Shown here: positions 12,157 to 24,479 of the stretch, one piece after another
How the letters are laid out: the number at the start of each line of letters is the position of its first letter
Position numbering within the stretch: position 1 is the first letter of the stretch
Source: Phragmites australis
Taxonomy: Eukaryota; Streptophyta; Magnoliopsida; Poales; Poaceae
Assembly: GCF_958298935.1 (NCBI RefSeq)
Contig: NC_084927.1
Coordinates: forward strand, 32,562,001 to 32,626,000
Reading direction: 5' to 3'
Length of the DNA stretch: 64,000 nucleotides
Made by a program: the position numbers and the translations under genes
Notes under the pieces: model-generated
The model's input: the letters and a program-made list of their open reading frames with translations, nothing else
Told to the model about the DNA's origin: nothing
The model's database searches: none

Positions 12157-12535
12157 CCAAGTTCCGAGAGAGGGTGCTCGGGGCCATGACAGTGGTCCCT
12201 AAGTACCCGAGTTCCCCGATGACCCGAGAAGGCCAAGTTCCAGGAGAGGGTGCTCAGGGTCATGAACAGTGCCTCTGAGCACCCGAGTTCCCCGATAACA
12301 AGAGAAGTCAGTTTCGGGAGAGAGTGCTCGGGGCCGTGAACTGTGGCCCCCGAGCACCCAAGTTCCCCGAGGACCCGAGCAATCAAGTTCCGAGAGAGAG
12401 TGCTCGGGGCCGTGAACAATGGTCCCTGAGCACCCGATTCCCCGAGGACCAAGAGAGGGCATATCCGGGAGAGAGTGCTCGGGGCTGTGAACAGTAATCC
12501 CCGAGCACTCACAGTTCCCCGAGGGCCTGAGAAGT
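12157..12535 (+). repeat. Five tandem ~75-bp units, each a stem-loop, in the LTR U3
   Basis: The motif TGCTCG/TGCTCA recurs at 12175, 12251, 12325, 12401 and 12476, spaced 74-76 bp. Each unit holds an inverted pair GTGCTCGGGG...CCCCGAGCAC around a loop containing GTGAAC. The third unit has the best stem, GTGCTCGGGGCC against GGCCCCCGAGCAC. Confidence 0.85.
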
Positions 12536-13008
12536 CCTTCGTCGGTGGTTCCCACAGGGGCTCAGCGGTGAGGTGTCAACTAGTGAGAGGCCCAATGCTG
12601 CATTTAAAAGGGTGCGCGGCCTGTCACTTCCAACCACTCCCACTACGCCTGCTTTCAGTCCCTACCACGGTCTGGCAGGGAGGCGTGGAGACATTTAATG
12701 CGCGGGTCCCATCGCGCGTCATCTGGCGTGCCTCGGGATAACGCTGCAGGGCTCGAGGCACACCGCCTGCCGTCCTGCTGTGTCAGGCTTGCTCTGACCG
12801 GGTGGGTACGCGGGGCTGCTCGGTGGCTGCCCGGTGGGCCCTCCCTGCAGCACTCGCCGAAAAGCAAAATAATGACGAACAAGACCGGACAGGGGTGCGT
12901 TTTCAACCCTCCCCATCACCTCGAGTTGCAGCCCATGATGGTTGCTTTCCATTTATGACACCTTGGAACTTACGTCATCCTTTCTGGGCACGCTACCGTC
13001 CCGACGGG

Positions 13009-13015
13009 TATATAA
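13009..13015 (+). promoter_or_regulatory. TATA box of the solo LTR
   Basis: TATATAA in the context GACGGGTATATAAGCGG, followed by a purine-rich leader. This is the standard LTR U3/R arrangement. It would drive plus-strand transcription into the Gypsy RT remnant. Confidence 0.55.
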
Positions 13016-13499
13016 GCGGTGCGGGCTCCCCGGAGAAAAAGGGCCTAAAGGAGATAGAGGACGGAGGACTGAGAAGAACCAGGACTTAGATCAACCGAAG
13101 AATAAGGAGAACGAAGCTCTAGACTTAGACAAACATCCTTGTAACACAGCAGACCCTTAGAGAGACATTTTTAGAACATTTATAGCATACACACAGGAGT
13201 AGGGTATTACGCTCAGTGCGGTCCGAACCTGTCTAAAAACCCCTTGAGCATTTACTTCCTCTGGCATACGATCATTCCACCCCACCTGCATCTTATTCAC
13301 TCCCATTTATTTCACCTACGAGACGGGTTCAGAATCATCACCTGACCAAATCTTAAAGGGTGTCCCTCTGGATCCTCGCTTGAGGAGTTCACCCTCCGAC
13401 AGAGCGGCACAAGGCAGTATGCCTTGACGACTCTGACCTGACCAAGACAGTCCAGATTGGGGCGATTTGAGCCCTAAATAGGAACTCACGCTCATTATT

Positions 13500-14260
13500 T
13501 TCCTTCGGGTGAGCGTGAACGTATTTTCATGGTGTCTGTCTGATATGCCCGGAGTCCCTAGGGACGTGATCGAGCACATGTTGTTCATGCAACACGACGC
13601 ACAATCGGTCAAACAAAAAGCGCGTCGGTTCACAACTGGCCGGAAGGAAGCACTTCATAAGGAGATTGACAAGATCCTAAAAGCAGGCGCTTCATTTGAG
13701 AAATACAGTGCCCAGAGTCGCTGGCTAACCCAGTCATGATCCGAAAAAATAATATAAGTGGAGTATGTGCGTCACATTCACCGACCTCAACAAGGCGTGC
13801 CCGATAGATCTCTTTCCTCTATCCCGGGTCGACCAGCTTGTTGACCAGTGATTTTCTAAGCTTCTTAGATGCTCGTTCGGGGTACCACCAGATTAGCATG
13901 TGTAGGGAAGATGAGGAGAAGATTGCTTTTGTGACACTCTTCAGTGTCTTTTGTTATGTAAAAATACCTTTTAGTTTGAAAAGCGTCGATGCCATTTACC
14001 AGCATTGTATTCATCTCATCTTCAACCACATCTCGGTAGAAACATCAAGGCGTATATTGATGATGTGATTGTAAAGAGTAGAACCAAAGACTACTTGGTC
14101 GTGGACCTCTAGGAAATGTTTGACAACCTTCGAAAGTACCACATAAAACTGAATCCTAAGAAGTACACGTTTGGAGTCCCATCAGGGAAGTTGCTCGGGT
14201 TCCTCATTTTCAATCGAGGGATAGAGGCAGGTTCAGACCCCCGTAAGATAATAGCCCTAC
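13500..14260 (+). pseudogene. Gypsy reverse transcriptase remnant
   Basis: Contains the pre-RT motif around DMPGVPRDVIEH (about 13538-13575), the segment with a GYHQI-like motif (about 13876-13890) and the catalytic YIDD at 14053-14064. The fingers-to-palm region shifts frame several times and carries stops (for example TGA at 13737 and 13848). The thumb/RNase H and integrase are absent beyond about 14260. Confidence 0.8.
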
Positions 14261-15820
14261 ATCATGTGTATTCTTCTCCATCCTTCTTCTTTTTTATAGA
14301 AGATATTCTCTTTATATTTCAAGGGAAATCTTACAGGTGGGCCCAACAAAAAGACCTATATCTCTTCTAGAGAAACGATATAAACAATCATTATAAGCCT
14401 ACATTCGATGTGTCTGTCATGGGTCCTTACGGCGTCTGTCCCGTCTATCGATCGCACCCCCGTTTGTTGTGCCCGAAGTGTCTGGCCTGCCCTGTCCTAT
14501 CACAGGCTTCCTGCGGGGCGGGATAAGGTAATTCTGCGCTGACCATGCTGCCTCAGCCGGAGTGAACTATCTAGGGAAGGAAAACGACGTGAATAGCGAC
14601 ATTAAATGAAGTTTGACTGGTCTAGACGAGTACCTGCCCCGCAACCAGTAATAACCGGTCGCGGGTAACCCTGCGAATGGTCATGGTCACAGTGGCGACG
14701 ACTGATCGCGCAGGAGTCATGGATCAAAGAACGAAAATAGATACTATCCAAAATTAACCGTTACAGACCATTCCGATGGGACCCATATATTCTTTACATG
14801 GATAGTCTACTTGAGCTTGAAATCAAGGAGTGCTCAACACATAATGGGATACAACAACCACTGTTTGTGTGAGGATACAGTGGTAACTTATTCGTTAGAA
14901 TTCCTGCAAATAAAGCAACTTGTGGGCGTTTGGTTTGAAAAACCAAGTTAATTCAGAATTGGTTTGCCCGTTTATATGAGAAATAAAATAACAGTGGACT
15001 AACACATTGAGTCGGAGTACATTTTTTTTGGATTTCTGCTAACGAAACAGTAATTGAGCTATGCTACTCCTCCTTCAGTTGTGAGAGGCACTAGCTCTGT
15101 TGGTATATTGAACGTCTGAACTGAACTACACCTTTTTTTTTGACACCTGTTGGCTGCAAGTAAAGCAGGGGAAGGAGTGAAGGAATCTCTCTCCGCAGCT
15201 GCTACTGGACAGTTGACGATGGGCAAAATTGGCGATGCGTTACGGCCCATGCCTGCAAACCGGTCGGCGTTATCTTGCATGGAAGCTCACGTGACGCTGC
15301 TGATGCGGCTTCTGGTGTGTGTTTACTTGCTGTCAAGAGTAGTGAGTAACGACTATGTATTATCACTACGTCCAGAGACAGGTCACACCGAAAATTTGAA
15401 GCAAAAAGATATGGTCTAGTCTACTACCTAAGACTTGTGTAGACGCCCGTCGGCTCGTGGTTGTGACATTATGGCACCAGAGCAAAAGGAAAAAGACTAA
15501 AAGGGATGGGGCACTAGTAATGTTAGTTGGTGTCTTGAGCCCACGGGTACTGGAAAGGTGATATGGCATACTCCCATTGCTCCCAGCCTCCAACAGGCTA
15601 AGAAGAGTTTGATTAGTTTTCTATATAAAAATAATCTAGTTATATGTATAGTTTTAGTGAGAAATATATTAGTTGTTCAGGTTAACTGTTTCAGTCTGAC
15701 GTGACGGATGCAAATGTATGTCCGTGTTCTGATCTAGCGGATGTAGACTTCTGCAACTCATGCAGTCGAACCAACTTATCAATATCACAATATCATCTTC
15801 ATGCAAACAATCAATCACAG
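14261..15820. other. Repeat-like intergenic sequence
   Basis: Follows the RT remnant. 14400-14900 has an LTR-leader-like texture with no ORFs and may be a piece of another LTR, but no ends were recognised. Unknown small ORFs at 15059-15419 are treated as chance. Confidence 0.35.
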
Positions 15821-15952
15821 TCTCAACTATTGTATCTACTGATACGATTTCAAATTTGATCAACTAAACAAAAACTCAGATTAGTGTCTCAACTATTAGA
15901 TTTACTCATACGACCTTAAATTTGATCAACCAAACAAAAACTCAGATTAGCC
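15821..15952 (+). repeat. Tandem duplication, 2 x 66 bp
   Basis: Two adjacent copies (15821-15886 and 15887-15952) both begin TCTCAACTATT and both end with AACAAAAACTCAGATTAG. They differ at a handful of positions, so the duplication is not very recent. Confidence 0.8.
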
Positions 15953-16171
15953 TATACAGATAGGTAAACCAAACAAACGATATTCTTTTCAACAAATATA
16001 ACTCTGTCTACATATATGATTTATACAGTCAATATATATAAATAACCAATCACACCTAGATACTAAAATGACATGCTCACGGTGAGTTGTAGGTTGCACT
16101 ACAAAACATAAGGCCCCGAGTTCATCAGTGCGTCACTGTGTGTAACTATGTTGCCATCTAGAACCTTTCGA

Positions 16172-16337
16172 CAGAAGCGGATCCACCCGGGGTGGGCTTG
16201 AACTCCTGCCCTCCCTCTGGACGCGTATGTGAGCCCCTTCTTATTTTTAAGCATATAAGAGGAAGAATAAGAAAATAAAAAAGAAAGAAAGAAAAAGAGA
16301 TAAAACCTCATACTTAATGGTCTTATATCCGCCACTG
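16172..16337. mobile_element. Short non-autonomous Tip100-like hAT element (166 bp)
   Basis: The left end CAGAAGCGGATCCACC and the reverse complement of the right end CAGTGGCGGATATAAG match the ends of the full hAT element at 34568-38245. The left subterminal text (GGGGTGGGCTTGAACTCCTG) also resembles that element's. The interior contains an A/G-rich AAGAAAG tract. No 8-bp target duplication was recognised, so it is old or one end is off. Confidence 0.55.
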
Positions 16338-19220
16338 GTGGTTAGCATGATAAAAGCTTACCGAACTTCACCAGTGATCTTGGAGAACATAGGCCGTCGG
16401 TTCTGGCAAGCAATGATGACTGGTTTATGACATTTACAGTTACGAGTAACCTATCAATACTCGTGCAAAACCAACTTAGGACAGTGTTGAGGCACAGGAA
16501 ATGATTGCTCACTGCTTGAGTGACAGTGCTCGGACGCACTAGTGCAAAGCCAGCCAGATGGCATTATCTAAGAGAGTATCGAAATGAGATTTGGGCGTGG
16601 GTGCTTCTCTAGTTTCTTGTGCAAGACAGACTGCTAATCATTTCAGAAATAGTATAAGAAAGACTAGTAGAATACTAATCAATCGGTTGCCTTTCCACCG
16701 CCTTCGGCAGCCTACCATCTCGTGCTGCTTTCATTCATCTATTTGGTCAAAACGCCTGGGACGTTGGTGCATAGCCCACATATTCCACGCTAAATCCTGG
16801 TGAGCGTGCTGCCCTGTCCCTTTCTTCGTTTATCCCCGTGGACCACTCTTTCAAGTGCGCCTTTATTTTTGGTCGCATAGAAGGTTCCTCACTCTATGAA
16901 CCTCTGGTTCTGTTGAGTCGAACTCCTCAATAAATACTCTCCCGATTCTAAATACTCTATTGCTCGTCAAGAATTAAGGATAGGTGTATAATGTCTCTAT
17001 TGCTCATGAATTATTACTAGAGTTGAGGCGTGTGATAAATTTACTATATTATTTAAGATGTATTTAAGTAGAAGTAGACATTAAATAATAAAGCAAAAAT
17101 GTGCATTGTAGTTATAATGAACTTATCTTTAGTGCATGTGAGAGAAATCTATACGAACTTATATTTGAGATAGCAGGGAGTAAGCGATACTAAAACTGAT
17201 TACCTTCTTTGGAAATTGCTTTACTAAGACATTTCAGTGGCCAAAATCCATAGACCCGTGCCGCTGAATTCCGAAAACACAAAAAGAAAAAAATGGAACT
17301 TGCACGAATAGACAAGTTGTGGTTTCACGTGCACTGAATCGACGATCAACGGTGCCCTGTCAATCGCCATCGCCTTCGCCTTCGCCTTCGCTTCATGTCC
17401 TCTTGTGAATTGGAATTGCTAGGCACCGCTCCGGCGCCAAACCTTCTTGCGAACAGGACAACTAGTCTTACGAGACGTCGTCTGTAGGAGGATGCCTACC
17501 TGATAAGCATGAGAGTTTTGTCTCGATATGGTTGGAGCCCAACCGCTGCATGATGGGCCTCTTGGGCCACATACATGTCTTATATGCTTAACTGGATCAT
17601 CAAGATCATCGTCAGCCGGAGGGACCACTTTTCACTTCGGTCAAGAGAAAACGCTTAGCCCAATCTCTAACGGCCCTGATAAACTATGGGCTAGGTAACA
17701 TGTTCCAACTTTAGTAACGAAGCAGATTCACAATTTTGGACCGTCCAGTGACCGACCATCACTACCATCTTGATGTGCACAAACGGGACCAAGCAGTTCT
17801 CCCCGAAATGCTAATGCAGACCCGAAAACTGCCTGATCACATTCTTGAAACCTGAGCTACCATGAGGAGCAGAATCGCATTTTAACTGACAGGCTTCTGA
17901 TTCAGACATATCTCAAGCGCTGGAGATTCCGCTCCTCTTGCCCTGTTTCCAACACACAATCTGGTCTTGTGGTGGTCACATCTACAAACGAAGGAATACT
18001 CCTATTTGATTCGTAGTTGTCAGGCAGTTGCCTATCCGACGTGTCCGTACAGCCAGTGATGTGCAACGCTACAGGTCCATTCCTGATGTTGCTCGTCCCG
18101 GCAAAATGCCTTTCTCGTGCAGGCCAAGCCGCTCGCCTGCCACAAACCGTTCCCCGTTTTAGCCCGACTGATAGTGAGGGCCGAGCAAGATCTTTCGTGA
18201 GGCCACTATCGTCGAAATATTCAAGATCCGCCAAGTAGCAGTGGACCTGCTGCGAGCTGCAACCTGCGAGATGTTGGCAGATACCCAATTCCGTCACTAC
18301 CGATTCGCTAACTCGTCATGGAGTACCAAATTGCCTAATCGACTCTGAATTTTTTGGCTGGGAATGACTTGCTTCTACCAAACGAAACGGAAGGTGCATG
18401 TGTTCAGGACGTTCTTGCGCTGGGGGAGGCCCAAACATAGAGCAGGATCTTCATGTCTGGTACCCATGCACGATGCATCTTACTATGATTCAAATGAGTC
18501 CAAGACTGGCAGCTTGATAAACTGGAATGGATAGATTTCAGATGTCTCATGTATCTGTGGATGAGCCACGAGTGTTGCAGAGATTTGTCCCGTGGGCAAT
18601 TCCTCCAGACTGAGACATTTTACATTTCAGCATTGCGCTGCTGGAACGAACCGCTGCAGGTGACGTTTGCTGGAATTGCAACGGCTGGACACTGCGCTCG
18701 AACCGGCACAGTTATCCGGCTCACCCCGGAAATTGACGCATGGTGTGTACCCATACGAGGAGGCTGTGGCTGCGTGGCGGAGACACCGGCCTCGATTCCG
18801 ACTCCGCGACGCGATTTGGATAGGCCGCGAGTTGGGCAGCACGTTCGTGGCACTGCAGATCTTGTGTATCGGCCAGGCCAAAGCTGATACTGATGGTGGT
18901 GTGGACGCCGACGGGGATCGGAGGCAGTGGTTCAGTTCATTCTTATCCTCTGTAGCGTGAACTCGATGGCACTGCTTTTCGCTTCGAGGGTGAAAACGAT
19001 GGACCGTCTCGTGAAGCTAACATGGGCCTGGTGCTTATTGCCTACTGACGCTTTGATTGCTTTCAAGAATATGATCCTTCTTTCATGCAGTGAGCAAAAG
19101 CTTGCCATTATGCCTTCCTAAGAAACTAACCAGTTGCCACGTTCATGTCCTTGTCATATTGCTTTTAAGTTACAAAGTTGACAGGCACCAGGAATTTAGT
19201 AGGAGCTTGCTTAAGAAACT
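16338..19220. other. Intergenic, no recognised gene
   Basis: Nearly 3 kb with only short ORFs (longest 131 codons, 17902-18297, -), none with known motifs. A small CGCCTT tandem run is present at about 17369-17390. Confidence 0.5.
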
Positions 19221-19372
19221 TAGGCCTAGTTTGGATAGCTGAATCGATTCGTTTCTTCGCAGAATCGGTGTTGCTGCAAGCCAAACGGGACGTTTTAGCT
19301 GGGATCGATTCGGTGAATCGGCACGAATCACCGAAGCCGTTTCTTTGTCAGCCACTTCGAACATGCCCCTGG
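19221..19372. repeat. Small hAT-like MITE
   Basis: The left end TAGGCCTAGTTTGGATAGCT pairs imperfectly with the reverse complement of the right end, CAGGGGCATGTTCGAAGTGG. Internal GATTCG and CGAATC motifs add symmetry. It is of the GGCC.TGTTTGGA-ended MITE type common in grasses. Confidence 0.4.
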
Positions 19373-22034
19373 ACTTCAACAGATTTTATGCGAAAATGCC
19401 ACTGGTCCATGTATTTTTTTTAATATTGTATTGGAACTATGTATTTATACTATTGTACTGAAACCACATATTTTATAATATTATATCAGAATTATGTATT
19501 CATAATATTGTATTGGAACCAGTATTTTATCACCACTCATTTCTAATATTGTTATTACTAATAAAACAAACAAACATCATAACAGCATGGTGGCAAAATG
19601 TTTAATTAGATCATCGTCCTCATAACAGGAACTAAACTCATATAGCTAGCTAAACAAATTCCTAAAATAATTCTAATTAATTAGAGAAACATTTCCAAAA
19701 GAAATTGAAACTAAAACGTTCCCAGAAGAATATGGATACTTACCGATCGAGCACTGTTGGCTGTTAGTACAACTATGAACAGTTAGGTGTTACTACATAT
19801 TAAAGTTGGGAGGGTTCCAACTCTGGGGCTATCCACGTCAACAAGAAAGTTTGGCCCGTCCGATCACGATGCATCGGTCCCCAACTGAGGTCTCGCGTTG
19901 GCTTCCGTATCGTCTCGTGCGGCGGGAAGACATCAGAAAGTTCTGGACGTTGCTGTCACCCGAGAGAGCCTACCTCTCCATTTTCGTCTCTGACGTCACC
20001 GCCGCGCGAGATAGAGAGAGCCTCAACCCCTCCCACAAACCTCCGTGCGACCCCCCCCCCCGGTCCGCCAGTAGTAGGCATAGAAGCCACTGCTCGGGTC
20101 CACACCTCTGCAGTGCCCAGTCGCCCCTCCTCTCCTCTCATCCCATCCATTGGCGCCGCGGCTACCCTTCTCCCAGTGCCTTGTCGCCTCCACATCGCGC
20201 TCGATGCTCCTCAGCCTCCACGCCACCCCCGCTGCTCCTCTGCATGGCCATCCCCTCCCCCATCTGCCATTGTCGCTCCCAGCACCGCCTGTCGAAAGGA
20301 GAAAAATATCGTGTCCTCTCAAGATATGCTTTGGGACACACCCAACAAATTATATTACATGTACATATAGTTTTTTTTTGTGCTCCTATAAGCAATTTGG
20401 TTTTGTTGGCTTAATTTTTTTTATTGCTTTTCTGTTACTTGGAAGAAGAAGAAGAAGAAGAATATGACAAAGTCCTTTCATGTTGAAGAGACAATCATGG
20501 GAGACGAGGCTGATGGCACGAGTGTTAGGATGGAACCTATTGTTTTCTAATGTTTGGTCTCGAGCGGTGGATCACTACAATTCATGTAAGCTGTGAAATT
20601 TCAGGGTAAGATTGATGTTACAATGTAGGTTCCTGGTTCTTCCTTAATATGTTTTCCCTGAGTTTTGCAGTTTGTTGCATTTTCCGTGGAGCTATGTAAC
20701 ACATCTTTAAAGTTTAAGATATACTTTTGGGACACTACCAGCAAATTTTAGTACAAGTAAATGTAGTTTATTTTCTTCTGTAAAGCAAAATCTGCTTTCA
20801 ACCTTGGAGAATTATGTCATCAGATACATTAAGACAACTTATGAGCATGCTACATTAGAGGAAGCCTGTTTTATGAGTTAATGCAAGCTAAGTAGGTGAT
20901 ACCATAGTGCATTGTGATGTTGTTCTTTTAATTCATTAGATCATTATCCAACAGATTCAAAGCGATCTTTGGTTTTTATTATTTTATTTCATCACTTGCA
21001 TGGGCAGAATGATGAGTTATATCCCTTCCTGTGTGCCTGAGATAATTCCTTTTATGGTAATATTAACATTGGTATTTTAAGAACATGATGGTTGTTCTAC
21101 GTTGTTGAAAATTAGCAAACTTGCTTGATTCCCTATTGCTGGATTCCTCAATCACTCGGTTTGTAATTGTATCCCTGAATAAGCTTTGAAGTTTTGTTTC
21201 ATTAAATTACAGATTTGTTTCTTTTATCTCCTTTTTAATTTTTTCTCAAGGCGTTCCCACATATTCTTAGCTATGGTCTAGTAGATGAAGTTACAAAATC
21301 TTTTAGTTCCTTTGTCAAGGCGTTGTGATACAGGGAAGCGGTATTTGTGTAGTTATGAGAGACACCAAGGTGTCGCATCTCAATTAAAATCTTTACGAGG
21401 ATGGTATCAAAAAGAATTAGCTCAGAGAAACTGTAATTTTAGTGGTATTAAAAAAGAGTTAGGTACAGAGGATCTGCAATTTTAGAATAAAGGCATGCTC
21501 TAATTATTGTTGCAATGCTCCCACCATATCCTTATGTAAATTTCCTTCTCATAGTTGTGTCTCTTCAGAACTCTTATAACTTGATTGTAGATAATATAGG
21601 TGGTTGTGCATGATCTATTTACTTTTCTGAATAAATCTATAACATATCTTTGCTATCTCTATTGAAATGTATTCATTACGACAATGCACTTATGTTTTAT
21701 CTGGTTTGGGGCATAGATGGTTTCTAATCATTCATCTTTTCCATTCTTGAGCAGTGTAAGTTTTAACCAATTTTAAAACAGTGTGAGTTTTAGGAGTTGC
21801 TATCAACATCTTCGATGAAATGAGTTCAGCCAAGCATGTTCCTGGAGCCCTATTCATCTCAAATTAGATGCCTTGGCTACCTTGCGTGGTTAGAAGGAAT
21901 GACTTGGTAGTAGATTTGATGCATAATTGTTCTCAAGATCTTTATCCTTACCCTGTAAATGCAAATATGTCTTTGTGGTGCATCCTCGGCTAGCTAAATT
22001 TTTTTTCTATGCACGCGCAAGCCACTAGTTTGAT
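19373..22034. other. No recognised gene; one C-rich ORF-bearing block
   Basis: A GC-rich, Pro/Ser/Arg-coding block (ORFs 19806-20414 and 20150-20467, +) is followed by long AT/T-rich sequence. The texture resembles a 5' UTR or first exon followed by introns, so an unrecognised or non-coding transcript is possible. No protein family fits. Simple runs lie at about 20049-20060 (C) and 20443-20461 (GAA). Confidence 0.35.
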
Positions 22035-22305
22035 TGAGGGTCTATTCGGATAGATTGTAGTTTTAGAATTTTTAGTTAATTGAAGAAATGGTTGTAACCG
22101 TTAAATTTTAGTTATTGATTTTTATAATAAATCTTTAGTTTCTCAGTGTATTAAAAGCCAGAAAAAGGCATAGTAAGAATATGTTTCTTAAATTTTAATT
22201 TATTTTAGCCATAACTGTTCTTTAACTAGCTAAAATGGGAACCAGAATTCTATCTTCTGGCTAAGAAAACAATGAAAAAAAATTCTATCCAAACGGGGTG
22301 AAACG
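22035..22305. repeat. AT-rich MITE with TTTGGATAGA-type inverted ends
   Basis: The left end GGTCTATTCGGATAGATTG corresponds to the reverse complement of the right end, ACCCCGTTTGGATAGAATT. It has an AT-rich interior of about 270 bp and no coding content. Confidence 0.5.
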
Positions 22306-22739
22306 CAGGCAATCATATGTGTCCGTGCGTGATGATGCCTTTGTACGTGCGGATGGCGCCTTGAATTTTTGCAGACACACAAGATGGCCATCGGTCTGCT
22401 GTTGTACGGCACGTCGAAAGTTGGTTTGGCCCGACGTGTACGATAATGAGCCGGTGGGCCCGGGGATTGATGTGTCATTATTCCCATCAATTATGAACCC
22501 CGAGTTCGTTTTTGGTTCCATTCAGTGCATGGAACCATGGAGCGAGCGTAATGACCGACCCTACCTTTTCACTTTCTTGTCTTCCGAGTAGGGCAAGTTT
22601 ATCATTTGTCGCCTAGCTTGTGTTACTTGCAAGCAAAACTAGCTAGCAAAAAGCTAAGTTAGATTCACATCATTACAAAGCTCGGCATAGATGCGTAAGT
22701 TGCCAATAATGCGTTCCTAATTAAGAACCGCCGTTGCTT

Positions 22740-23510
22740 AACGAACAAACTCTTTTTTATATACTTTAACAAAATTATCATAAAACTACAAATTTAATCA
22801 ATAATTTTGTAAATCTATAGATTTAATACCGATTTATCGTAAAACTACATATACTTTAATAAAATCATGATAAAACTATAAATTTAACTAATAATATTAT
22901 AAAATTATATATTTAACGTCGATTTTATCGTAAAACTATAGATTGTAGATAAGTTGTTCTCAGTCCTATTACCATGACGGTTGAACTTATTTGTAGCCTC
23001 ACAACAGCTGTTAATTTAGGAAACTAACAGTTTGAGAGTTCATGTGACTGCAAGCGATGCACATTCGTCAGGTTAACAGGTATGCTATAGAAGATATAGT
23101 TTTATAATAAAATCGATGTTAAATTTGTAGTTTTATGAAACTGTTGCTTAAATATATAACTTTATGATTTGCGATAATTTTATCAAAGTATATATAGTCT
23201 CATGAGCTCCCGAACGATCTGTTTTATGAGTTAGCAGCTGCTATGAGACTACAAGCAGGATTCGGTCGTCATAGTAAAAGAGCCCGAACCCGCTCCTCTG
23301 GAACTTATAATTTTACGATAAAATTAATGTTAAATCTGTAATTTTTAAAATTATTACTTACATATATAATTTTACAATGATTTTACTAAAGTATATATAA
23401 TTTTACTATAAAATCAATACTAAATACGTAGTTTTATAAAAGTATTACTTAAATATATAATTTTACGATAATTTTATTAAAATATCTATAGTTTTATAAA
23501 ATTTACAAAT
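22740..23510. repeat. Long imperfect inverted repeat
   Basis: Arms at about 22740-23065 and 23150-23510 in opposite orientation. Both contain reiterated TTATCGTAAAACTA-type AT-rich motifs around a shared island. On the left the island reads CCATGACGGTTGAAC...TGTAGCCTCACAACAGCTGTTAA. The reverse strand of the right arm gives CTATGACGACCGAAT...TGTAGTCTCATAGCAGCTGCTAA. It probably arose from two oppositely oriented copies of one MITE or repeat. Confidence 0.6.
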
Positions 23511-24479
23511 TATCTTATGCTATGTTATGGTTGGAGGTGCACTTTACCTAATGTTTGGTCTCTGTACGGAGGCGACCGAACCTGACCGGAAGACTAGCTA
23601 GCTAGGCAGCTCGCTTCTACGCCTGAAACTTCCCCGTTTGGCCGTTTCATCACAAAGGTCGAGCCTCCGGGTGTTTCTGCATTTGAAACCTCCTCGCGCC
23701 AGCGCACGTACCTGACTGGTCAGGCGCCACCGAGATGCGTTGGCCAGAGCGAAACGAATGATTGGATGAGCTTCCTGTGCATTCGAGCGATCGGCATGCG
23801 AAAAAATTACCGATTTATCTCGGACAACACAAGTACACCACAATTCACAAGTGAGCACGGATTCGTGACCCAAGTCATACTGTGTGTGTATGCAGCTGTT
23901 ACGGCAATGGCTTTTGGTGCTTTCCTGTCCAAGCACTTTTTTTTTTTCTGGTTCAAGTGAAAAAGCTCGCATGCTTGACCCAATCAGCGTCCTTCCCAAA
24001 GTGAAAGGAAACGAAAGGGAAGGGAGGTCCTTCCACCACCACGCAGGTAGCTTAAATGGTTGTGGAAGGAAGAAGAAGCTAAAGCAGTTGGATGAGCTGA
24101 AGCAACATGGGAGAGAAAAAGGCCCAAATTCTGCATCCAAACGCCTAGCTCAATAAATTAAATCCGCAGAAAGATTCACAACTCCAGACTTGGAAGACTT
24201 ACCAACTCCGCAGAAAGATCTACCTATGCACAAGAAGAATCTAATCCCCTACGGTCCTACCCTTTTTTTGGAGGGAGGGGGGGGGGGGCTCGCTTTACTC
24301 ATTTTACCTATGTACAATTCAAGGCAAGGCCTCCTGTTCTTTGCCCGCCGGTGTCTCCTTCCTTCCCCGGAAGCGAGCGACGACCAATTCAGTCGTTTGA
24401 AACCGCGCATTCCGCGGGGCTGGTGCCAGCTGAAGAGTCGCTGGTCACGGCCAAATGCACGAATCGGCGGGTGTTCAGT
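23511..24479. other. 3' flank of the RING-H2 gene and intergenic sequence
   Basis: Contains T and G homopolymer runs (about 23938-23948 and 24276-24288) and unassigned ORFs, such as 23598-24140 (-), with no recognised family. The right end would include the 3' UTR of the RING-H2 gene. Confidence 0.45.

Larger units (their letters stand above)
12053..13401. mobile_element. Solo LTR (1349 bp) with 5-bp target duplication GAGCG
   Basis: Begins TGTCGGTGAAAT and ends CACCCTCCGACA, so the termini are inverted (TGTCGG...CCGACA). It is flanked by GAGCG at 12048-12052 and 13402-13406, the 5-bp duplication expected of an LTR element. It has no internal coding region, consistent with recombination between two LTRs leaving one copy. 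A TATA box (TATATAA) lies at 13009-13015, followed by a leader-like R/U5 segment. The U3 contains five tandem 75-bp stem-loop units. The insertion splits the host Gypsy element between protease and RT and is therefore younger than it. Confidence 0.88.
10540..14260 (+). mobile_element. Decayed Ty3/Gypsy retrotransposon, interrupted by a solo LTR
   Basis: Plus-strand remnants of a plant Gypsy polyprotein in the usual order: gag (about 10540-11370), aspartic protease (about 11560-11975) and reverse transcriptase (about 13500-14260). All contain stops and frame shifts. An unrelated 1.35-kb solo LTR (12053-13401) sits between protease and RT. No RNase H or integrase is evident, and no flanking LTR pair was found, so the element is truncated on both sides. 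Gag and protease resemble the RIRE2 type of grass Gypsy elements in motif and spacing. It cannot encode a working polyprotein. Confidence 0.8.
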
